From the NCBI RefSeq assembly GCF_047495875.1, contig NC_092471.1:10251001-10315000 (forward strand): a stretch of 64,000 nucleotides of DNA, read 5' to 3'. Positions 25,701 to 37,100 of the stretch are shown piece by piece. Under the pieces are notes generated by a model. It was not told where the DNA came from. It was given only the letters and a program-made list of their open reading frames with translations, and did no database searches. The position numbers and the translations under genes are program-made. This DNA comes from Pithys albifrons albifrons (taxonomy: Eukaryota > Chordata > Aves > Passeriformes > Thamnophilidae). Position 1 is the first letter of the stretch, and the number at the start of each line of letters is the position of its first letter.

Positions 25701-28700
25701 ATGTAAACAGGTTTCAAAGTAGAACATAAGGCGACCTCTGCCACCTTTTTCTCCAAAAAAAAAAAAAGTCCATGTTAATTTATTTTATACTTTCTGATGC
25801 ATAATGAACAAATAGTTTATGAAATATTTTAAATATAAAAGTTCTAATCCTGCCTTTTCTATTGTTCCCTAGCCACCCTTGTACCTCAACACTATGGATA
25901 TGTAGGAACAAAATAAGCTATTAGCTTTATTCAAAGACCATTCAAGTCAACAGAATTATGCTTAATGAATGTAATGGTTTTTAGATTAAACACTTCGTTA
26001 CTGCATCCCAAGTACCAAAGAAATAGCATCTGACTCATGGAAAGGAAGGATTTGACTTGATTTGCATTCACTGTTTTGTATTTGCTAAGAGACATAAATT
26101 ATTATCTGAGATTGAGCATCCGTTGTGGTTTGATGTTCCAAACAGTTCTCTGTAGCACCAAAGGGGCCTCTGGTAGCAAGGGGAACAATCACATTTGATA
26201 TCCCTAATATTCAGAATGTCATATAACAGATGACATAATAATTTAAAGAGGAAAAATCATAGTGCTTCATTTTTTCATTTAATTTTGCACTCTTGAAACA
26301 TGATTCTTCATGGGGTACATATGCAAGTAAGCTAACAGTAAAAACAAATCCAAGATTATATGATCATTTTTAAATTAAAGGACATTTCTGTCTAAACTGG
26401 AGTCTCAAGGGAGTTAAATCCACGATACAAGACCACTCACTGTAGTCAGCAAGCCTTGATCAGAGTATTTGTGCCATGCAAAATATAGTCCCTGCATTTA
26501 CATTGCAGAAAAGTCAGAGTCCATTTATCCCACTTGACAGTAAAATTTCATTGATCTAGGGTGCTTTACCTTGCATGAGGATTTGATCCAGTATATTTTG
26601 AAAAGCAACACTAAGAACTATGGGACTATGAACAGCAAGCAAATCAGTGCCTCTTCCTTGCCTTTGTCTGAGTCAGTTACACTGTGAGATCTGCTTTCAA
26701 ACTTACTGAAAGTAATGGTTGTATAAACAACACAGAGCTTTGTCATCAAAAGTAGGATGTTTTAGCAACATCATGGGTTAGACTAAGTTCCTAAAAATAA
26801 ACGTTCAGTGATAACAGTGATCTTACCTTCATGCTAGTGCTTGAGTGCTTAGCTATTATTGAGTGTTTATGAGGACCCAGGAGAACTCAAAAGAGGATTC
26901 TAACAGTTCACACGTTCAAGAGCAGTTTCAGAATAAGCTGATACTAAAACAACATTTAAAAGATGTTAATAAATAATCATCTCTTTTCCTGTAAATCAGG
27001 TCTATGGAGTCCTGGGACACATGGGCTGCTTTAGAAGACTGCAAAACATAATTAAGAAGAGTAATCTATTGTCAGTCAGCTTCAGTTTGCTATATAAGGA
27101 CCACTGTAGATCTATTGGAAAATGCTTAAGATTCTTCAAACTGATGTAAGGTGAGAATTTCTATTACTAAACCCTTCTGCAACAGGGCTTTTTTCACTTC
27201 TTGTGCCTTCTGTTGTGCTGAAAGAACAATCAGGCAGTCAGTTTTATACTGTAATTACCAACATCCAGCACAATTGCTACAAGCTGTGACTTACAAAACC
27301 AAACAACTTTTAATTAGGAATGGATGTTTCATAAAGCATGAGAACACTTCTGTTAACACTGGCTATACTGTTAATATCAGATCTTTTCAAAAAAGCCACT
27401 GGCTTTCTGAAGGATTTCCTCGGCTCCTGAACACTGGAGATTATCAGAACCATGTTCCATTATTCACATCAAACTCAGGGTACACCTATAGCTGTCTTTG
27501 TACTCTCAGTCAATCCTACTGTAATCAATGAAACAAATCATGTTGGGTGAAATTCGTCTGTGCAGAGGGACAATGCAAGTCCTTCACAATATGACAAAGT
27601 ATGATTTAAAGACTCTGTATTAGATCTCCAGCCTATGACTTACACTGCAATGTTGCAACAGGATATCTCCTCCTATGACTTTCTTCTACTACCTTCCCAG
27701 ATTCCTGGCTGTTTTCTAAGGAAGTGCTTTCTTTCCCTACAAGTTGCATAGGAGGATCTTTTCGCAATCAAACTAATTTGAACTGAGATGAGATGAGTTA
27801 TGGTAATATACAAAGGCACACTGGTGGAAAAATAGCCTTTTGATTGGCAAACAATCATCTGAGGCAATTATTCACTACTTAGAGCTAAATTAGATTGTCT
27901 TTAAGAATAATATAATTCAGTAATTACATACAGAAATTAAATATTCAGAGGTCAGATCTTTCACAACTGAAATGGGTATGAACTGGATATAACTCCCAAG
28001 ATTGCTTGAAAACTATTCTCACACATATAAAATAAAAAGAGAGAGGATTCACTTTATTAACAGTATATAGGGGACACCATTACATTTTTATTTGATTTAC
28101 TGCTTCCTGATGTAATAAATACAGATGAGCCCAGCAAAAGTACAGGTTTAAGTAAGAATTGCAGAGTTGTGTTACGCCAGCAGTGCCTCGTGTACAGTTA
28201 ATCAGAAAGCAGAAGGTAATATAAATTGTTTCTGACATTATGGGAGTATAATAACACTTCATTTCCACCAGCTTCATAGCTCTTAGAATTAGAACTATGT
28301 CTCCTGAAGATACTCCTGAAAACCCAAGAAATATGAAGACATTTGTACATACTGACTTTTTCCGCATTTGTGTCTTAGTTGTGCAACTGTAATAGACACA
28401 GGCTATTGCTGTAACAGTTCGTGTTCAGTTCTGATAAAAGTTGCTGGATGAATTGGCTTTTGCTACCTAAAGTTGAATTAGACTCCAGTAATGCAGTAAT
28501 GTAGTAGTGACTATTATTTATGAACAAGTTCCCTCTTTGACCCTATTCTTATACAAAATTTTGATCATCCTTCAATGTAGTAGAACATATTACTATGTGC
28601 CAGACCCTATTATTCTGTCAGGATGTACAGGGTACCATTCTAGCTCCAATGGAAGGGGTAATAAACCTACTATACATTTCCATGGTTCCAGGATTTCACC

Positions 28701-31700
28701 TGTTAACTATTCTTAGAAAACATGAATAGTAACAAATCAATGATTCAAGTAGTCTCCTAACCTGCCTCTAAAACTAACTAACCAGAAAAAAATAACTTTC
28801 ACAGAGCTTAGACATACTGCAAACTCTCATCATGCCTAAGAGGAATATGCCTTTCTTGAGGCAACCAGGAGCAACTTTTTGCCATGAATTCTGAATATTA
28901 ATCTCTACAGCTTTTTACTAGTTAGTCTAACGCATTTACTCTGCTAATTCACATAAAATTTGAAACTTTTAAAACCAATTATTTTTGGCAAGGATATTGT
29001 GTGGAAGACAGCTTTATAGATTAGCTATAAACTGCACAGCAGAATATTTGTTAAACTGTCTCTCATCTGCAGCTTTTTAATTTCACTTTATGTCTCTGTT
29101 ATTGCACAGTAATGAAAGGTAAACAGGAGAACTTTGATAGTTTGTTCTATGGCCATTCTTAATATAATCAAATCTTAAACAGGTGTCCTTTTGCCCTGTT
29201 TTTCAAAATGGATGAAGCTGTAATGCTTGTACTCAATTTTCCCTCTTTTGACTCTGTACTTTCCAATGCTTGTACTCAATTTTCCCTCTTTTGACTCTGT
29301 ACTTTCCCCTTGACTCCTTTTATCTGTAGTTTCATCTTGTCCCTGAATCCCTTTTCATCTTTGCTTCTGTCTGTCTCCACTATCACTCTATCTGTTAACT
29401 GTCTGTTGTAGAATTAATCAGTTTAGCTAATCAAAATGCTGACATTAACATAAAGTTTGGTTACTTGTGTGTCCTTTGTATTTAGGAAGAAATAACCGGC
29501 TTAAAACAAGCAAATAAAAAAGGCTGTAAGACACATTTGATAATACATGTATTATGACCTGATTTTGGTTCATATTGGAAGAAGCATCATGATTTCTAAA
29601 AACTCATTGCCTGAGCATCTCTCTTACTTTAGAAAATGGAATGATGAAAGTGATAAAGGCAGCTTAGTGCAGTTAAGGTGAAGCTTCCGCCATGGAATCC
29701 TGCTGTAGCTCCTGCCATGACTTCACGCTACCACTATGGGTTTGGCCTAGTAACATCAGAAAGCACAGGGAGAACGCTGTGTCCCAAATTCCACTGAGTT
29801 TTTCTGATCCACTATTAGACATTACAATGAGAACACATTAGCTAATTATAAATCATTACCTTTTTGTGCTCAGGTAGATAGCACACAGAATCCCCAGTGT
29901 CTCAGAATACCACAAATCATGTAAACATGAAGCTTGATTATCCTGCAAAATCTTGGTTGTGTTTAGTAAGGGAAGGTTTGAGAAAGCATCTGGTATGACC
30001 TCTGTTACCATCAAACTCATTAACTCAAGTCACTGAGCATCCCTAGCAAAGTGTATAAACTATTTGCATGGCATTAATAACCACATAAAGCCTAGTAATC
30101 TTTTTGTATCCATTTTGTGCTAGGATACACCAGTTTCACTGTAACAAACATAAACTGGAATGGGATCTCTTTGGATTTCTCCAAAGTCCATACGGAATGG
30201 CTGGTCTACCACTTGTATCTTAAAATAGTGCCATGAAACTAACTGCATAAGCAAAAAAGCACAGTGTGTATTCAAAATGCTAATAATAATATAACAACAT
30301 GCAAGGTGATTATGAAAATTCACTTGTCTACTAGCACAGATATATTTTGGATTATCACAAGACTGTCCCCTTGGAGAGTAGGCTGTGAAGGACCATTTTA
30401 CTGGAGACAAGGTACCCACCCTACTGGCAGTGTGTGAAACTGAGACTGACACATGCCACATTCATTCATGCAGATTTTATCTCTTCTCTTGTTCTAACAT
30501 CTCTAAGGTTAAACATAATTTCTTTCATATTTTTTTTCAGAGCACCATCAGCTCTCAGTGTGGCAGGTGAATACTGTGGAACACTCAGCTGCAGGGATGG
30601 AGACAAGAACTTTGTGAGAGCAAGTGAACAGGAAGAAAGTAGGGCTGCTAGCAAAGGATGCACAAAAAAAGAGGACAGCAGGACTTTGTGGAGAATGCAT
30701 TAGAAGTAGTCTGGCAGTGTGTAAAATAGGAAAAGATCAGTAGTTTGGAAACAGAAAGAGAAATTATTTGCTTACAGGAATGTGCTTTTGACAACTATCT
30801 TGAAAGTCTAAACTTCTTGGACCTGTCTTTAGCTTTCAGATCTACTATCCTTACCAAAGGACATCTGGGAGCAGAGTGCTCTGCAGCAAAGCCAGAGTGC
30901 TGCTCATGTTCTTAATTCTGGGTCTGAAACTTTCTGGTTAGGTGAGCTGGGACGGCTGTTTTCCCCAACGTTGAAGCCTTTGCATCCGTAAGGGAAGAAT
31001 ATAATCATGCTTCATGGATAGATGTGCAGAGTGCTGTGAGCTTGTGGATTACTACAGATATAATGAGGCACCTTAACCTACCTGTCTATACAGATAACCA
31101 TTTCTTTAAAAAGAGATAAAGTGACAACTGCCATCTCAATCTAAACAGGGAACATTAATCATCCACCCTGCAGCCTGATTCCTGCCCCTGCCTGAACTGG
31201 AACAGACTCCATCTTCTGGGCATGATTCTCATAAAGGAATACATGTAGCAACCAACACATCTACCTTGGGGTGAGTAGGTGTCACAAATATGTCACTTAA
31301 AAGCATTTGTTATGCTCCTGCATCATGACTGTGATGCCCTGCTCTTCACCTGTACCTTTGGCTTCCTTTAAGAGTAGTGGTTTAGAACCTCTGGTGTTGT
31401 TCATTAGCATATGTGCAGTAATCTGCCACAAATCTTACATCTTGACTACTTACATCACACTAGAGCCACTGGCACTGGTTGATTATTTTGCAAATGCAAA
31501 GCCAATTGCATTTACTATTATCTCTAACTGAACTGAACACAGACCCACACAATGACAGAGTGTAAGATTAAGACAAAAAAAGAAAGCAGAAGAACACCAA
31601 GGTAAAGCAACCTGCTGAAATCAGAGGAAAAGCAAACATTAAGGGAAGAACAGTCTGCTGGGCCTGTGAGGTGGGCTACTTGACCCAGTATCTCTTTTCT

Positions 31701-32089
31701 GTCTCTATTTTATACAGTTTTCTGAGTCCAAAAGCAGTAAAAAGGGCTGCAAGGTCCATCAGGAAGGTGTCAAGGAGGTGGGTACCAGATTGACCCCTTT
31801 GAGAACTCATCCTGAAGCAGAGGCTCCCTGTGCATGTGCAGGCCAAGGGCGTCTCAGGACAGGTGCTCAAGGTACAGGGATGAGATGTCCAGCACCCACC
31901 TGGGTGCTCCCCATCAGGTTGGCCATGCTGTGCTCTGTGCTGCGACAGCTCAGACATGTTCCGTCTTTTTACAGCATAAGGGATGAAACCGGGAGAGTTC
32001 GCTGGGGTTCCTTCCTTTAGAGCAGGTTGGGAAGGACCTAATATTCCCTTGTGTGGGATTAAACTCTTCCTTGTCTTTCTTCACTTCAT
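22746..32089. other. Intergenic DNA directly upstream of the GRIA3 CpG island
   Basis: Mostly AT-rich non-coding sequence with no supported gene. It contains an A13 run at 25756-25768 and a perfect 43-bp tandem duplication at 29222-29307. From about 31640 the sequence becomes GC-richer as it approaches the CpG island. The frame at 27151-27531 (126 residues) shows no recognisable domain. Confidence 0.65.
29222..29307 (+). repeat. Perfect 43-bp tandem duplication
   Basis: Two adjacent 43-bp units, 29222-29264 and 29265-29307, are identical base for base. Each unit starts AATGCTTGTACTC and ends CTCTGTACTTTCC. Complete identity suggests a recent duplication, or alternatively an assembly artefact. 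Confidence 0.97.
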
Positions 32090-32445
32090 GGAACTGTGGG
32101 CGGATGATGCCTCCCTGCTGAGCCGCTGGCACTGGAGGAGGGACGGGCAGAACTCGGGCGCAGGGCAGGCAGCCCCTCCGGGAAAGTGCCTGAGCATCCC
32201 TTGCCGTGGCCCTTTCCAGCCCTCCCTCGGCAGCCCGTGCGCTTCAGCCTCTCCGCTCCGGCGGGGCCTGCCCGGTTGCCCCGGCCCTCCCCGAGCCTCT
32301 CTCCCGCGGTACCCGGAGGCGCCTCCGCCGCCTCTCGGTCCCCGGTGCTGGGGCGCCCGCACCGCCCGCCGGGCACGGCCAGGACCCGACACCTTCTCCA
32401 CCTCCTCCACCTCCTCCTCACCACCCCGGCATCCCTCGCCGGCCC

Positions 32446-32465
32446 CGGCTCGGCTCGGCTCGGCT
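32446..32465 (+). repeat. CGGCT pentanucleotide microsatellite (4 copies)
   Basis: Four perfect head-to-tail copies of CGGCT lie in the CpG island upstream of GRIA3. Confidence 0.85.
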
Positions 32466-32496
32466 CCCGCCCCTCCTTCCCTTCCTCGCTCCCTCC

Positions 32497-32507
32497 CCCG
32501 CCCGCCC
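32497..32507 (-). promoter_or_regulatory. Putative tandem GC box (Sp/KLF type)
   Basis: CCCGCCCGCCC contains two overlapping GGGCGG cores on the minus strand, inside the CpG island 557 bp upstream of the GRIA3 ATG. The same 11-mer in opposite orientation lies at 32665-32675. Confidence 0.45.
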
Positions 32508-32664
32508 ACAGGCGCACGCACCGCACTCACACACGCTCACACACTCACACACAGCGAGGCGATGCAGCTTTAAAGGGGCACTGCAGCCCGGGGGCCGCCC
32601 CACGCGAGGCCGGTGCGCTCCCGCAGCCCCGAGCGCGGAGCCGCGGCCGGGAGACGCCGGGGCT

Positions 32665-32675
32665 GGGCGGGCGGG
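32665..32675 (+). promoter_or_regulatory. Putative tandem GC box (Sp/KLF type)
   Basis: GGGCGGGCGGG contains two overlapping GGGCGG cores, 389 bp upstream of the GRIA3 ATG. It is the inverted partner of the 11-mer at 32497-32507. Confidence 0.45.
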
Positions 32676-32841
32676 CCGAGCGGAGCTGCTGCCTCCCCCC
32701 GCACGCCAAGTTTGATCGATAACCCCCTCCCGGCCCGGGCGGAGCAGCCTCGCCGGCTCCGCTACCCACCATCTTTGGGGGAAGTCCCTGCGCTGGGGGG
32801 GGGCTGCTGGAGACGGGGGGAGAAAGGCAATCTCGCAGCCA

Positions 32842-32865
32842 ATGAGCCCTGCCAGGCTGGGGTGA
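32842..32865 (+). promoter_or_regulatory. Upstream ORF in the presumed GRIA3 leader (7 codons)
   Basis: An ATG with A-rich context opens a seven-residue frame (MSPARLG) ending in TGA at 32863-32865. It is in the same frame as GRIA3, and its stop is what closes the main frame upstream. Whether it lies in the mRNA depends on the unknown transcription start. Confidence 0.4.
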
Positions 32866-32891
32866 AGACGAGAGCAGAGGGATTTGGGGAA

Positions 32892-32939
32892 GGAAAGAAT
32901 AAAAAAAAAAAAAAAAGAAGAAGGGAAGAAAGGAGGGGG
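32892..32939 (+). repeat. Purine-only tract with A16 run
   Basis: An almost pure A/G stretch includes sixteen consecutive A at 32901-32916 and AAG/GGA repeats, ending about 125 bp before the GRIA3 start codon. It is likely length-variable and sits within the leader or core promoter. Confidence 0.75.
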
Positions 32940-33010
32940 ACCATCCTCCCCACCACCTCCGCCAGCATCGCCACCACCACTGACGCGGCTCCGAGTCTCC
33001 AGTTGCGCCC

Positions 33011-33037
33011 ATGCCTGTGCCGCCAGTTTCGGTTTAG
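33011..33037 (+). promoter_or_regulatory. Upstream ORF in the GRIA3 leader (8 codons)
   Basis: An ATG opens an eight-residue frame (MPVPPVSV) closed by TAG, ending 26 bases before the GRIA3 start codon and in another frame. If transcription starts upstream of it, scanning ribosomes would meet it first. Its start context is moderate (C at -3, C at +4). Confidence 0.5.
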
Positions 33038-33063
33038 GGGCTGAACCGCAGGGGCTGAAGAAA

Positions 33064-33154
33064 ATGGGGCAGAGCGCGCCCCGGACCCTCCTGCTGCTGC
33101 TGGCGGGGCTGCTGGGGGAGGCTCTGGCGGGGTTCCCCAACACCATCAGTATAG
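33064..33154 (+). CDS. GRIA3: GRIA3 exon 1 coding part (AMPA receptor subunit GluA3, start and signal peptide)
   Basis: This is the first coding exon of the AMPA-type ionotropic glutamate receptor subunit GluA3, which forms ligand-gated cation channels at excitatory synapses. It encodes 30 full residues plus the first base of codon 31. Residues 1-22 form a signal peptide with a Leu-rich core (MGQSAPRTLLLLLAGLLGEA). The mature start GFPNTISIG follows and matches vertebrate GluA3 as I know it, not GluA1, GluA2 or GluA4. The ATG has A at -3 and G at +4. The reading frame is closed upstream by an in-frame TGA at 32863-32865 with no ATG between, so this start is well supported. It corresponds to the shorter MGQS start; the longer MARQKK-type N terminus recalled for human is not available here, although the codons for KK just before the ATG are kept. 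The exon ends in a phase-1 donor (ATA G|GTAAGC). It lies in a GC-rich CpG island. Confidence 0.95.
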
Positions 33155-34136
<982 letters not shown>

Positions 34137-37100
34137 TAAATACATGGTTTTAAAAATATATTTCTTTGTTATCCATCCTTACATTCAGTTTCTCCCTGGT
34201 AGCCTAGAGTTCTCAGTCATGCAGTATAGTGCAACAAATGTGTGCAGTGTCTTGAGGTTTAGTACATTTGCAGCATTATATGGTTGAATAATACCTTAGG
34301 AAAAGTTGTCTCACCAGTTCTTTTCACCCCTTTAGTTTTGTTTTCCTGAAAAACAACCCTGTTGTTGGTGTAGCAATGCTGTGTAGCTGCGATCAGTGAA
34401 TTGCGCTGAAGTAAGATCCCGTTTCTGTTGAGGCTACAACCTAGGTGTGTGAAAAGGCATAATTTGCCAATAATACTATGTAGGAAAAAGTCAGAAACAA
34501 CTGTTTACAAGTGACCTTGAGGGGATAAAGCTGCAGGGGCTTATTTGCCTCCTCTGCCCTGAAATACGGAGTTGTTTTCTTACCATGAAAGTCCAGTGAA
34601 AAGCTGAGGAGATTGTAAACTGACAAATACCATTAGAGCTGAGGGGAGAGAAAATGGAATCAGAACGCTTGTTGTTATGTGAAATAGCTCTGCACAAGCA
34701 GTGCATATGTATAATTTGAGCTTTTATTAACAGAAGATGCTAAACAGAACTTTGAATATTGCTAATGTGATGTTAAAATGCGAAATCTCTTTCAGAAAGA
34801 CATGTGCGTGTTCTGCATTTTAAAAAGCATTCCTTTACCAATAGTAGTTCCTGGATATTTGTTTTACTGATGTCTCCAAATTCAGTTCTATACAATCTTT
34901 ATTGTGAATCTTTGAAAATGAAAGGAGTTCTCTTGCAAGGTAGTTAAGGCACTTTGCAATGTACAGATTTATGTCTGTATATGATCTAAAGGACCTCTGA
35001 ATGCAACATACTAACTTTGTGTTATGAACAGGTTTCCTCTCACAGTAGGCAGGTTTATATTCACCGTATAAAATGTTCAAAGACGAAGAAGCATTATACT
35101 GAAACAATGAAGTACTGGAGTACAGAAAACTGGTACCTTTAGGTTTAAAACAATTTCATGTTTTGAATATATTCTTTGGTTTTTTTCTTTTTTCTTTTTC
35201 TTTTGTTGGAGGTAGAATAGTTCTTATATTCCTGTCCCACTGTATAATCTGAGAAAGTTGATAGTTAGAAAATATGTAATTAGGAAATATTTGCACAAAT
35301 TTTGGATTGATATTCTAACATATCCCCCATGTGACTGCTTCGTGCTAGTGCAGCACTACACTTTTCAAAGGGCTTTGAATTAGGACCCTTACAACTTTTG
35401 CAGGGGGGTTAATTACATAGTATTCAATAAAAATATTTGGTCAAGTAAAAAAAATAGTAAATAAAAGCATGTCTCTACTTAGCATCTTATTTTACTAATC
35501 CTATCCGGCCTCAACAGCTCTTACAACAAACATCAGACTATTAATCCTTAATCAGTGTAATCCCTTCAAGAGGCTGTATCTCAAGCACACTTTCCTAAAT
35601 ATCAATTATATGGATTTAAACTAAATACATTGAACTGCTTAGGTGATTAATTACTGTCTTTTAAAAGTTCTACCAGCACTTCTTTACAGATCCCACCAAG
35701 ACTAGTGAACCACACACTTGTTTAGGGGCAGCCAGTATATTTAGTCAGTGTCCTACTCATCTTCTGACATATAATGATTTTTATCATTGCTATGGTGTCA
35801 AAGCTATGGTGATTTTTAGGAAGGTGAGATGGTTTTCTGTAGTGTAGGGCTGCATGTTCCAACACTCATACTACCAGTGTAGTAAAACTGGGAAAACTTA
35901 AAACTCTGGAGAAACTGTAGACTAGAGAATATGAACCTACAGTAACCTATTTAAAAGTAGATGTGAAAAAAGAAATACAAGAAAGACAATGAAAAGGTGA
36001 CCTTGTCCATAGCTATGTCAACCATCTCATAATACTGTTGATAGGAAAAGAATAGAGTCCAAGTCACCAGTCATATGTTTCAGAAGCTCAAAATATTTTT
36101 AAAAAATAGCAGAACAGTTGCTCTTTGAATCTGGAAGCAATTGTCTTTGAAAGTCAGAACACTCATGTATCAATGCATGAGGAGGAACTCATAGCTCCTC
36201 CACTACCTGGTTCACATCCCAGCCTAAGTACCTCTAATCACATCCTCCTTCCTAGTGGAGTGGCAGATAATTTTAGGGTGTTCCCACATCCATGAAGGAA
36301 TTCTTTCCACAATATTTTTACTTCACATAGAGATAAGCATATATTGTCTCCAGTGCTGTCACACAACCTCTGATCAGTATTTGCAATTGGCAGGAATCCA
36401 TAGGAGAGAAACCTGCAGTGACTGCCTGCCCCCACTGGAGAGGCAGACGGGCTGACTGTGGTGGGATAGGTACAGGAACTGGAGAAATTGGAGAAGGTAG
36501 CATGTGTAGCTTGAGCCTAGTGCCTGTATCCATAAAATAACACTTTTCATTCTCCTTTGCTTTGAAGTATGTGATAGTGACTGTAGTAACTGTTCATGAG
36601 TGTGGGAATTGAGGGGGGCTCTGCCCAGGAAAGACTTATGTTTTTAATGTACAGCTGCACATCCCTCTTGATGCAATCTGGTGCATTCCGGAGGCAAGAG
36701 AAAAAAAACACCTCTTCTGAAGTATTCTCATGAGCCAGAGAAAAAATGCCCACCTCTGGTATGGCTGATTTGGCAATATCCCAACATGGGAACAAACTTG
36801 TTTAGAAGCAAAGAAAATTCCTGCCCTAAGCCCCTCCCTCTCATTCCTTTGTCAGTTAAATGATGCATAATCTGATTTATGTACGTGTATTCCTTGCTTT
36901 ACTGCTAGCACTGAGCCCTTCTCTGTATATTTAATTTACACACATTCATACAGTATTCATCCACACTATTTATCTCCCCACTTATTTATTTAGCTGTATG
37001 ATATCTTAACAGAGAACAAATGCAAACACAGATGAAAATTCCTGTGTATTTAAAGGTGAATTGAAGTTTATCAGTTGGCTCCAGGGATATTATTACATCT

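Noticed and set aside
32884..33063. N-terminal extension of GRIA3 from 32884
   Set aside because: The frame is open from the TGA at 32863, but the codon at 32884 is TTG. There is no ATG until 33064, so an extension would need non-ATG initiation, for which I see no evidence.
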